7,672 nt of DNA from Cycloclasticus sp. (GTDB lineage Bacteria; Pseudomonadota; Gammaproteobacteria; Methylococcales; Cycloclasticaceae). Positions within the stretch are counted from its first letter, which is position 1, and every line of letters begins with the position of its first letter. Below the pieces are notes generated by a model, which saw nothing but the letters and a program-made list of their open reading frames with translations, was not told the origin of the DNA and searched no databases. A program made the translations under genes and the position numbers. This document shows, in pieces, positions 1 to 5,759 of this stretch. The stretch spans positions 1 through 7,672 of the forward strand of contig JAESRY010000090.1 of NCBI GenBank assembly GCA_016764415.1, given 5' to 3'.

Positions 1-152
1 GAAGGTTTTAAAACATGCACGCCTTGGTGACCGGTAAATTCCATCGCCACTTTAGCAATCCGGTGCAACCAATCTTCATAGTCGGTTTCAGCGCCCGGTT
101 TAACTTTGCGAGCAATTGAAACGGTAACAGATCCGTCGGGTTTATCGCTCAT
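1..152 (-). CDS. Antibiotic biosynthesis monooxygenase (ABM) domain protein, N-terminal part
   Basis: Only the first 50 codons are present; the gene runs off the left edge. The readable protein begins MSDKPDGSVTVSIARKVKPG and continues through a DYEDWLHRIAKVA stretch to a GHQGVHVLKP segment at residues 41-50. A beta strand (VTVSIARKV), a helix carrying the W-L pair, and a 'F-x-GHxGV-x-V-x-(K/R)P' strand are the usual opening of the dimeric ferredoxin-like ABM fold (PF03992 type). Many stand-alone members of this subgroup are about 190 residues with a membrane-anchored C-terminus, but that part lies outside the window. The start codon sits 3 nt after the ovoA stop and has no convincing Shine-Dalgarno sequence, so translation is probably coupled to ovoA. 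The substrate is unknown. ABM-fold proteins include quinol monooxygenases, haem-degrading enzymes and proteins with no known reaction, so the family name should not be read as antibiotic synthesis. Confidence 0.75.
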   Translation of the reverse strand, partial: MSDKPDGSVTVSIARKVKPGAETDYEDWLHRIAKVAMEFTGHQGVHVLKP

Positions 153-155
153 TGA

Positions 156-2291
156 TTATGATGTGCGTCGCCAAATACTCAGTTGGCTGAAGCTGTGTTG
201 AAACTTGCGTTTTGTGTCGCGAATAACAAATGGCACATCGGTTGGTTCGTTGATGAGTTCAAAATGCTCGCCCAAGTGGGCTTTTAAACCGTCCAGTGTT
301 GAAAACGGTTCGCCGTCTTTACGAATGCCACCTAGCCAATTTTCCTTGGGAGTAAATTCTTCAAGCCATGTGTAAGGTGAGGCAATAGCCAGTACGCCTC
401 CTACGTTAATGCGGTGGCGAATGTCATCCAGAAAGACAGCGGGCGTGCGTAAGCGGTCAATTAGATTAATGGCCAGCACTAAATCGTAATCTGTAAACTG
501 GGGTTTTAGATTGGTTGCGTCACCTTGGAAAAACTCGATGTTCTGTTGATTTTTATCTAACTCCATCGTTGACAGTTGCTGCTCGTGGTATGAAACAATT
601 TCACCTTCTTCAATTAGCTCATAGTGAATTGTGCCTTTTTGCTGCATTTGATGGGCAATGCGAATAAAGCGTGCTGAAAAATCGATACCGGTGACGGCAT
701 CAAAGTGTTGAGCCAGTTCAAATGAAGCGCGACCGACGGCGCAACCTAAATCCAGTGCACGCGCTGTTGGTTTGTCTTGCAGGTGCTCCATGCAAAGGCG
801 TACGCAATGGGCAGATAAGTCTTCTACATCAAAGTAGCTTGGGCCAAAATGAAAGTGGCAGTATTGCGAGACAACGGTATCGGTTTCGTACATTTCAGTG
901 GGTTGTTCCATAGTTTGAGTTGATTCTACATAGCGGAAGCCCGCGTGTTGATAAAAGTGCCGTCTAAACGCATAACGTGCGTGTTTAGTGGCTTCGTTTC
1001 CGGTTGAAATCCAAGAGCCGCCTTTGATGAGATTATGGCGCGTGTCAAAGGTGGGTGTTGAAAAATCATCGTATAAAGGGTGTACTTCAAAGCCGTCAAA
1101 ACCGCTGATGGGCGTTTCTGTCCATTGCCAGGCGTTGCCAATTAAATCGTGAAATTCGCCGAATGCAAAGTGGTCAACAGGGCAGGCAGAAGCCCAATGT
1201 TCAAGATTGATATTGCCCGGTGCGCGATCCCACTCTGGCTGATCTGGAATATCGTGTAATTGATGCAAGTGCTGCCATTGCTCTTCACTGGGCAGGCGAA
1301 TCGGTTTGCCTGTTTTTTCGGTCATCCAATTACAAAACGCTTTGGCTTCTAAGTAATTTACTTCAGCAGGCCAATTCCAGGGCATGGCTTGTTCGTCCAA
1401 TAACGTACGCAGCATGTATTGATCATCTTTCTTAACCCAAAAACGGGGGTGTTCGGGTTGTTGGTATTCAACCCATTGCCAGCCTTCATCTGTCCAAAAT
1501 GCTTTATTTTGGTAGCCGCCGTCTTTGATAAAGCTTAAAAACTCACCGTTGGATACAAGAAATTTACTGGCAGAAAAAGACTCTACCGTGGCCGTTTTTT
1601 CACCGTATTCATTATCCCATCCGTAGGTGTTGTGATTCTTGTTTTTGCCCAATGTTACTTGCCCACGTTCGACTTCAAGCAATTGGTTGTTAGGCGCATC
1701 GCCAATATGCGGACAAACATTCCACGTAGGGTGCTGCTGCAGATGCGCCAGTGGCATTTGGCGAATAATGGCAGAAGACGTTTCAATATGAATGCGTTGG
1801 TGCTCAATACCCATAAGGATTGGCCAAAATGGGCTTTCCCAGGTGATGGGCAGTTCTAGCGGCATGGAGGTGATGAGCGAGTCGATGAGTTTCAGCACGG
1901 TTTGCCTGTATTCACGCACATCATCAATGCTCGGCCAATCGTAATTGGACTCGTTTAGATCATCCCACGACATTTCATCCACGCCGACGGCGAAAATGGA
2001 TTCAAAACGAGGGTTAATACGCTGGTTTATCAGCGAGGCGAGCGTGAGCTTATTGATAAAAAAGGTAGTGGTGTGTCCGTAATAAAAAACCAGTGGGTGA
2101 CGCAGCGGTTCAGCCCTTAAATAGAACGCATCGTCGTTGTTTAATACTTCGTACAACTGTTCTTCAAGCAAGAACGTATTGTGTAAATAGGTACGTATTT
2201 CTTCCCTTTTTTTCTCAACTGAGCCCGAATCTAGCAGCACCGTACGGGTGTTTTTGGGTGTGGTCGCTCTTTCTTCTAAAACAGATGACAT
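156..2291 (-). CDS. ovoA: 5-histidylcysteine sulfoxide synthase / mercaptohistidine methyltransferase (OvoA)
   Basis: OvoA is the first enzyme of ovothiol A synthesis. Its iron(II) centre uses O2 to join cysteine to C5 of histidine as a sulfoxide, and its C-terminal domain N-methylates the mercaptohistidine formed after a separate lyase (OvoB) acts. All three domains are present in 711 residues, the full family length. The DinB-like domain (about 30-200) has LRHPLVFYYGH with H73, then GIEHQRIHIE with H164 and H168, the expected three-histidine iron site. The FGE/sulfatase-modifying-factor domain (about 205-460) shows RLPSEEQW (332-339), GNAWQWTE (385-392) and KGGSWIS...YAFRRHF (423-446). Y407 in HPLYDDFST is a candidate for the active-site tyrosine, by recollection of the family rather than alignment. 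The SAM methyltransferase domain (about 465-711) has motif I ALDLGCAVGRA (512-522), the acidic GIDFSARF (535-542) and the QGDA segment (589-592). A weak GGA lies 6 nt before the ATG. The protein is soluble with no signal peptide. The lyase gene ovoB is not in the window. Confidence 0.95.
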   Translation of the reverse strand: MSSVLEERATTPKNTRTVLLDSGSVEKKREEIRTYLHNTFLLEEQLYEVLNNDDAFYLRAEPLRHPLVFYYGHTTTFFINKLTLASLINQRINPRFESIFAVGVDEMSWDDLNESNYDWPSIDDVREYRQTVLKLIDSLITSMPLELPITWESPFWPILMGIEHQRIHIETSSAIIRQMPLAHLQQHPTWNVCPHIGDAPNNQLLEVERGQVTLGKNKNHNTYGWDNEYGEKTATVESFSASKFLVSNGEFLSFIKDGGYQNKAFWTDEGWQWVEYQQPEHPRFWVKKDDQYMLRTLLDEQAMPWNWPAEVNYLEAKAFCNWMTEKTGKPIRLPSEEQWQHLHQLHDIPDQPEWDRAPGNINLEHWASACPVDHFAFGEFHDLIGNAWQWTETPISGFDGFEVHPLYDDFSTPTFDTRHNLIKGGSWISTGNEATKHARYAFRRHFYQHAGFRYVESTQTMEQPTEMYETDTVVSQYCHFHFGPSYFDVEDLSAHCVRLCMEHLQDKPTARALDLGCAVGRASFELAQHFDAVTGIDFSARFIRIAHQMQQKGTIHYELIEEGEIVSYHEQQLSTMELDKNQQNIEFFQGDATNLKPQFTDYDLVLAINLIDRLRTPAVFLDDIRHRINVGGVLAIASPYTWLEEFTPKENWLGGIRKDGEPFSTLDGLKAHLGEHFELINEPTDVPFVIRDTKRKFQHSFSQLSIWRRTS

Positions 2292-2343
2292 TTGGAATCC
2301 GGTATTTAAGTTAGCCTAGTCTATATCTGACCTTATAAAAGTT

Positions 2344-2363
2344 AAAGTTATTGTAATAACTTT
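2344..2363. repeat. Perfect 20-bp inverted repeat upstream of ovoA
   Basis: The arms AAAGTTATT (2344-2352) and AATAACTTT (2355-2363) are exact reverse complements around a central GT. The centre lies about 60 bp upstream of the ovoA ATG and overlaps the candidate promoter elements, which suits a dimeric regulator's operator. On the plus strand the right arm runs into six T residues (2361-2366), giving a terminator-like shape, but no plus-strand gene reads into it. On the minus strand the hairpin is followed by AACTTTTT, so a weak terminator for dctQM transcripts is a second possibility. The stem is almost all A-T pairs, which argues for an operator more than a strong terminator. Confidence 0.55.
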
Positions 2364-2379
2364 TTTACACTCAAAGGGC

Positions 2380-2396
2380 ATGAGTCTCATTGAGAC
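2380..2396. repeat. Two overlapping short palindromes upstream of ovoA
   Basis: ATGAG-T-CTCAT (2380-2390) and GTCTCA-T-TGAGAC (2384-2396) are both perfect inverted repeats and share seven bases, so as hairpins they exclude each other. A further CTCA half-site (2371-2374 region, within ACTCAA) lies just to the left, giving alternating CTCA/TGAG motifs. There is no T-run after the stem on the minus strand, so an intrinsic terminator for dctM is unlikely. A protein-binding site is possible but unproven; the arms are only 5-6 bp. Confidence 0.4.
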
Positions 2397-2442
2397 GGAA
2401 AAAGCATTCGTTTAATTCAGCGTTAGTATTCGGTGATACTTG

Positions 2443-3819
2443 TTAATTTTGATAGATGAGTTGAGGTAGCCAAGTCGATAAAATGGGCCATTTAGCTAAT
2501 ATGGCCAATAGGAAAAGCTGTATCAGAATGAACGGTAAAACGCCTTTATAGATTTGCGTTGTTTTAATGGACGCGGGCGCTACGCCTCGCAGATAAAACA
2601 AGGCGAATCCGAAGGGTGGAGTAAGGAAGGACGTTTGCAAGTTGAGTGCAATCATAATGCCGAGCCAAACCGGGTCAATGCCCATGGCTAACAAGATGGG
2701 TGCCACAATGGGTACAACCACAAAGGTTATTTCAATAAAGTCTAATACGAAGCCTAATAGGAACATCACTAGCATCACCACCACCATGGCGCCAAATACC
2801 CCGCCGGGTAGGTCGGATAATAGTTCTTCTATTAATTCGTCGCCGCCAAAACCGCGAAATACCAGCGAGAATAATGATGCGCCAATCAATATAAAAAACA
2901 CCATGCCGGTAACTTGGGTGGTGCTTTGGGCAACGTCTCTTAGCTGTTGGATACTGAATTGTTTTTTAAGGTAAGCGAGAAAGCTAGCACCTACTGCACC
3001 AACAGATGCGGCTTCTGTTGGCGTGGCTACGCCGCCAATAATGGAGCCTAAAACGGCGATAATGAGTATTAGTGGTGGAAAAAGCCCAGCGGCTAACGCG
3101 GCAAAACTTGGTTTGTCGGATGATGAAACCGGTAGGGCGGGGCAAGCGCTAGGTTTAAATAGCGCAACACCGGCTAGGTAAATTATATACAGCGCGACAA
3201 GAAGAATGCCGGGGATTAATGCGCCAGCGAATAAGTCACCCACTGAAATGGTTTCAGGTGCAAAAATACCCATATCCAGCTGGGCTTGTTGGTAGGCCGA
3301 CGAAATAACGTCACCAAGCAATACCAATACAATAGAAGGCGGGATGATTTGCCCCAAGGTGCCGGATGCGCAAATAGTGCCGCAAGCAAGGGCAGGGTCG
3401 TAATTTCGTTTTAACATCGTAGGCAAAGACAGCAAGCCCATGGTGACGACGGTTGCGCCGACAATCCCTGTGCTGGCAGCCATTAGCATGCCGACTAAAA
3501 TAACCGAAAACCCAAGCCCACCTGGGCGTGAGCCAAACAATTGGGACATGTTTTCCAGTAGGTCTTCCGCAACTTTTGACTTCTCTAACATCACCCCCAT
3601 AAACACAAATAACGGGACGGCGATGAGGGTTTTATTTTCGATAATACCAAATAGGCGATTCGGTACAGCTTCTAAAAACGCCGAATCAAATGTGCCAAGA
3701 GACTCTCCAATAAAGGCGAAGGCTAAAGCAGTTCCGGCTAAGCTAATGGCAACGGGGTAGCCTATTAGCAGGACAATAAACACCGCGCCGAACATCCATA
3801 GCGCGATACTACCGTCCAT
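2443..3819 (-). CDS. dctM: TRAP transporter large permease subunit (DctM family, FcbT3/TakM-like)
   Basis: This is the large membrane subunit that carries the transport path of a tripartite ATP-independent periplasmic transporter, which uses a sodium or proton gradient to import organic anions. From the start chosen here it has 458 residues, normal for the subfamily. It is hydrophobic throughout, consistent with about 11-12 membrane segments. Family signatures, in this numbering, include MAASTGIVGATVV (113-125), GTLGQIIPPSIVLVL (153-167), GVATPTEAASVGA (263-275) and, near the C-terminus, LDFIEITFVVVPI (359-371) and LQTSFLTPPFGFALFYLRG (394-412). The last two resemble the mannitol/chloroaromatic/alpha-keto-acid group rather than classical C4-dicarboxylate DctM; this is from memory. 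An upstream in-frame ATG at 3867 would add 16 polar residues (MFLSPSRLSTSSARKI) and deepen the overlap with dctQ to 59 bp. I prefer the ATG at 3819 because MDGSIALWMFGAVF is the usual N-terminus, a GAG lies 7 nt upstream, and the overlap falls to 11 bp. The substrate cannot be read from this subunit. Confidence 0.92.
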   Translation of the reverse strand: MDGSIALWMFGAVFIVLLIGYPVAISLAGTALAFAFIGESLGTFDSAFLEAVPNRLFGIIENKTLIAVPLFVFMGVMLEKSKVAEDLLENMSQLFGSRPGGLGFSVILVGMLMAASTGIVGATVVTMGLLSLPTMLKRNYDPALACGTICASGTLGQIIPPSIVLVLLGDVISSAYQQAQLDMGIFAPETISVGDLFAGALIPGILLVALYIIYLAGVALFKPSACPALPVSSSDKPSFAALAAGLFPPLILIIAVLGSIIGGVATPTEAASVGAVGASFLAYLKKQFSIQQLRDVAQSTTQVTGMVFFILIGASLFSLVFRGFGGDELIEELLSDLPGGVFGAMVVVMLVMFLLGFVLDFIEITFVVVPIVAPILLAMGIDPVWLGIMIALNLQTSFLTPPFGFALFYLRGVAPASIKTTQIYKGVLPFILIQLFLLAILAKWPILSTWLPQLIYQN

Positions 3820-4321
3820 TATTTTTCTCGCTGATGATGTTGATAGCCTTGATGGACTCAGAAACACCTTGCAATAACAGCAGTATCGCCATGATGGGTA
3901 TCAGTGATTTAAGTAAGAAAACGCCGTCAATGCCACCGGCTTCTCGCGAGCCTTCAAAGTAAGACCAAGACGTTGCTACATATTCCCAACTGATATAAAT
4001 AATGAAGCTGCATACAGGCAGGAGAAGAAAAATAGCGCCTATTAAATTAACCCAAGCCTGGCCTTTTTTACCCCAACGTTGGTACAAAATATCCACTCGA
4101 ACATGGCCGTTAATTTTCAGCGTGTGTGCAATCGCCAACATAAAGACCATGCCATGCAGGTAGGTGATAGATTCTTGTGCAGCAATAGAGCCCATGTTGA
4201 AGCCGTATCGAAGCAGGACAATGCAAAACATGATAATGACCATTAGCGCGGTGAACCAAGAGACTATCGAAAATAGTGCTTCGCTCAAGCGGTCAATTAA
4301 TGATGAGAGGGTTTTAAGCAT
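3809..4321 (-). CDS. dctQ: TRAP transporter small permease subunit (DctQ family)
   Basis: This small membrane subunit pairs with DctM in TRAP transporters. It has 170 residues and four predicted membrane helices at about 16-38, 50-68, 89-113 and 134-155. Family features are LLRYGFN (36-42) after helix 1, the QESITYLHGMVFML stretch (49-62), the polar HTLKINGHVRVDILY loop (66-80), and the LLKSLIPIMAILLLLQGVSE run (136-155) typical of the FcbT2/TakQ group. The gene overlaps dctM by 11 bp, so the two are translationally coupled. It begins 51 nt after the thrB stop on the same strand. The region before its ATG (minus strand AGCTCCTT) has no purine-rich Shine-Dalgarno sequence, which is odd for a gene not overlapping its upstream neighbour. 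The next internal ATG (codon 27) lies inside helix 1, so the first ATG remains the best start. Confidence 0.92.
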   Translation of the reverse strand: MLKTLSSLIDRLSEALFSIVSWFTALMVIIMFCIVLLRYGFNMGSIAAQESITYLHGMVFMLAIAHTLKINGHVRVDILYQRWGKKGQAWVNLIGAIFLLLPVCSFIIYISWEYVATSWSYFEGSREAGGIDGVFLLKSLIPIMAILLLLQGVSESIKAINIISEKNNGR

Positions 4322-4351
4322 AAGGAGCTAAGTGCAGGAGCTTGCTAGACG

Positions 4352-4368
4352 AGCTGTTAATAACAGCT
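4352..4368. repeat. Stem-loop in the thrB-dctQ gap
   Basis: AGCTGTT (4352-4358) and AACAGCT (4362-4368) are perfect complements around a 3-nt loop, placed 4 nt after the thrB stop codon. No T-run follows on the minus strand, so it does not look like an intrinsic terminator. It may act as an mRNA stability or processing element between thrB and dctQM, or be a chance palindrome. Between it and dctQ lies a direct repeat of AGCTCCT, two copies spaced 13 bp apart (minus strand, 4323-4342 region). Confidence 0.4.
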
Positions 4369-4372
4369 GAAA

Positions 4373-5320
4373 TTAGCAGTGAATGTTGCAATTTTCTGGT
4401 TGCTGCCTTCTCGTCAGTAAAATTTTTTTCATCGCATCCGGGTTTTTTAGGTGTGTCATCTCGCCTTCTTTAGGGAAATGAACGTCACGTAAGCGAGATA
4501 GCCAAAATCTAAAAGCGGCGGCGCGAATAACAACGGGCCAACATTCAATTTCTCTTTTTGTAAGGGGTCGAACTGCTTGATAAGCTTGCATGAAGGCATC
4601 GAACCGACCCTTGTCTAAAACGCCGCTTTCGCTCACGCACCAATCGTTCGCCGCCACGGCTATGTCGTAGAGAAAATAGTCGTTGCATGCGTAATAAAAA
4701 TCGATGATGCCTGATAGCTGATTGCCGCAGAAAAGCGCATTGTCTCTAAATAAATCGGCGTGGATAACGCTCTTGGGTAAATCTAACGTGCTGTAATTTT
4801 CCTGAAATATTAATTCATCGCGCATAAGATCTGCTGACGAATTATCGACTAATGGGATAAGTAATTCCGCTGCTTGTTGTCTCCAAGTCGCACCGCGGCT
4901 ATTTTCTCGATAAATATCAAGGCTTAAGCTTGATTGGTGCAGTTGCGCCATTGAGCGACCGATGACTGCGCATTGAGTTGGGTTCGGGTGTTCAATGTCT
5001 TCACCTGCCAGTTTTTCAACAAAAGCCGCAGGTTTACCATTTAGCGTGGATAAATACGCACCTCGGGTATTTTTAATAGGCTGAGCGCTGGGCACTCCAT
5101 TGCTGGAAACAAAAGCCATTAACGTCAAGAAGTAAGGTAGTTCTTCTGCTTTCAGTTCCTCGAAAAGCGTTAGAACGAATTCGCCTTGAGTGGTTGTGAC
5201 AAAATAATTGGTATTTTCAATGCCCGAACTAATGCCCTGAAAATCGACGAATCCGCCGATAGCATAAGTGCTTAAATGACTTACCAGTTGGTCACGTTCA
5301 ACGACCGTATAAACAGACAT
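4373..5320 (-). CDS. thrB: Homoserine kinase (Pseudomonas-type, APH fold)
   Basis: This enzyme phosphorylates L-homoserine with ATP to O-phosphohomoserine, the step before threonine synthase. It belongs to the aminoglycoside-phosphotransferase-fold family found in pseudomonads (TIGR00938 type), unrelated to the GHMP-fold ThrB of E. coli. At 315 residues the length is normal. Recognisable features are the N-terminal VDFQGISSGIENTNYFV (25-41), the beta-strand lysine-free VLTLFEEL (49-56), the catalytic loop HADLFRDNALF (187-197) with catalytic D189 and N194, the metal-binding GIIDFYYA (204-211) with D207, and the C-terminal HLKNPDAMKKILLTRR (290-305). It starts 23 nt downstream of the DUF2782 gene on the same strand and is probably co-transcribed with it; no good Shine-Dalgarno sequence precedes the ATG. 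The neighbourhood DUF2782-thrB near polA matches what I recall from Pseudomonas. Confidence 0.93.
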   Translation of the reverse strand: MSVYTVVERDQLVSHLSTYAIGGFVDFQGISSGIENTNYFVTTTQGEFVLTLFEELKAEELPYFLTLMAFVSSNGVPSAQPIKNTRGAYLSTLNGKPAAFVEKLAGEDIEHPNPTQCAVIGRSMAQLHQSSLSLDIYRENSRGATWRQQAAELLIPLVDNSSADLMRDELIFQENYSTLDLPKSVIHADLFRDNALFCGNQLSGIIDFYYACNDYFLYDIAVAANDWCVSESGVLDKGRFDAFMQAYQAVRPLTKREIECWPVVIRAAAFRFWLSRLRDVHFPKEGEMTHLKNPDAMKKILLTRRQQPENCNIHC

Positions 5321-5343
5321 AATGTAAGGTGCGTTTTAGGGAG

Positions 5344-5679
5344 CTACCAGTTGAATATCATCCACTGTGGAATATTCATTCCTTCTTCAAGCCCAGAGCG
5401 GCGTGTTTCTAAGTCGCCGTCGCCATCAGTATCTATCATGTAGTAAGCAGGTGCACCCTTAGGTGAAATTTTTATCATATAAACTTGGCCGTTAACGCTG
5501 TATTCGGTCACTTCTTGTTTCTTTTGGCGGGTAATGACGATGTCAGGAGACATGGTTTCACCACTGACAATTTGTGAAGGTAATTCAGGTGGTTCAGGAA
5601 CAACAGCCGGTTGTATATCGGCGGCATAAGACGCGTTCGCAAAAAATAAAATAAGAATAATCGGTAAAATGCGACGCAT
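5344..5679 (-). CDS. DUF2782 family small exported protein
   Basis: The protein has 111 residues. Residues 1-19 (MRRILPIILILFFANASYA) form a signal peptide with two arginines, a hydrophobic core and an A-x-A type cleavage site, so it is probably periplasmic. The mature part has a proline-rich stretch (24-34), then a VYMIKISPKGAPAYYMIDTDGDGDLETRR core in two beta strands (start near 67) and ends IPQWMIFNW. The DTDGDGD segment (83-89) resembles a calcium-loop DxDxDG motif, so metal binding is possible but untested. The DUF2782 assignment rests on the core, the ending and the position beside thrB and polA. A clear Shine-Dalgarno AAGGA (5686-5690) lies 6 nt before the ATG. Its function is unknown. 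Confidence 0.85.
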   Translation of the reverse strand: MRRILPIILILFFANASYAADIQPAVVPEPPELPSQIVSGETMSPDIVITRQKKQEVTEYSVNGQVYMIKISPKGAPAYYMIDTDGDGDLETRRSGLEEGMNIPQWMIFNW

Positions 5680-5709
5680 AAGTTTTCCTTTGGGTTAAAT
5701 GATGAATTA

Positions 5710-5739
5710 ATTATGCCCTTTCTGTTGAAATTTGTACAA
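5710..5739 (-). promoter_or_regulatory. Candidate promoter for DUF2782-thrB-dctQM
   Basis: On the minus strand TTGTAC (5734-5739) and CATAAT (5710-5715) are separated by 18 bp and lie wholly in the gap after the LOG gene. The -10 matches five of six consensus bases and the -35 only three. Initiation would fall near 5703, leaving about a 24-nt leader carrying the AAGGA site of the DUF2782 gene. Confidence 0.4.
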
Positions 5740-5759
5740 CTTGTTAGAGCTCTAATAAG
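5740..5759. repeat. Near-perfect 20-bp inverted repeat over the LOG stop codon
   Basis: On the minus strand CTTATTAGAGCTCTAACAAG is symmetric except for one pair; its core TTAGAGCTCTAA (5744-5755) is a perfect 12-bp palindrome that includes the stop codon of the LOG gene. It directly abuts the candidate -35 of the next operon. No T-run follows, so it is a better operator than terminator candidate; chance is not excluded because the right half is coding. Confidence 0.4.

Larger units (their letters stand above)
2292..2442 (-). promoter_or_regulatory. ovoA upstream region with candidate promoter
   Basis: This 151-bp gap separates the dctM stop from the ovoA start and is AT-rich near ovoA. Read on the minus strand it holds TATAAG (2332-2337), five of six matches to a sigma70 -10, and a second weaker TATAGA (2320-2325). 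Neither has a strong -35 at standard spacing; TTATTA (2354-2359) lies 16 bp upstream of TATAAG. An alternative pair is TTGAGT (2369-2374) with AATAAC (2347-2352) at 16 bp. The gap size and the change of function make a separate ovoA promoter likely, but the exact site is uncertain. No classical hairpin plus T-run terminator for the dctM transcript is present on the minus strand. Confidence 0.35.

Noticed and set aside
722..2314. Several 60-75-codon open frames on both strands within ovoA
   Set aside because: Each overlaps the confident ovoA frame, lacks recognisable protein features and has no ribosome binding site that stands out.
2344..2366. Plus-strand hairpin followed by six T residues, resembling an intrinsic terminator
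   Set aside because: No plus-strand gene lies upstream of it for over 2 kb, and the stem is nearly all A-T, so a plus-strand terminator has nothing to terminate. It is kept only as a palindrome.
2425..2440. AGTAT/ATACT inverted repeat just after the dctM stop as a terminator
   Set aside because: The stem is only 5 bp with a 6-nt loop and no T-run follows on the minus strand; too weak to call.
2642..3760. Plus-strand open frames of about 110 and 106 codons opposite dctM
   Set aside because: They are antisense to a well-supported membrane protein, and are rich in Thr, Ser, Asn and Pro as expected from the complement of hydrophobic codons.
3820..3867. Sixteen-residue N-terminal extension of dctM from the ATG at 3867
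   Set aside because: The extra residues are polar and unlike the family N-terminus, and the longer overlap with dctQ is less likely than the 11-bp overlap from the ATG at 3819, which also has a GAG site upstream.
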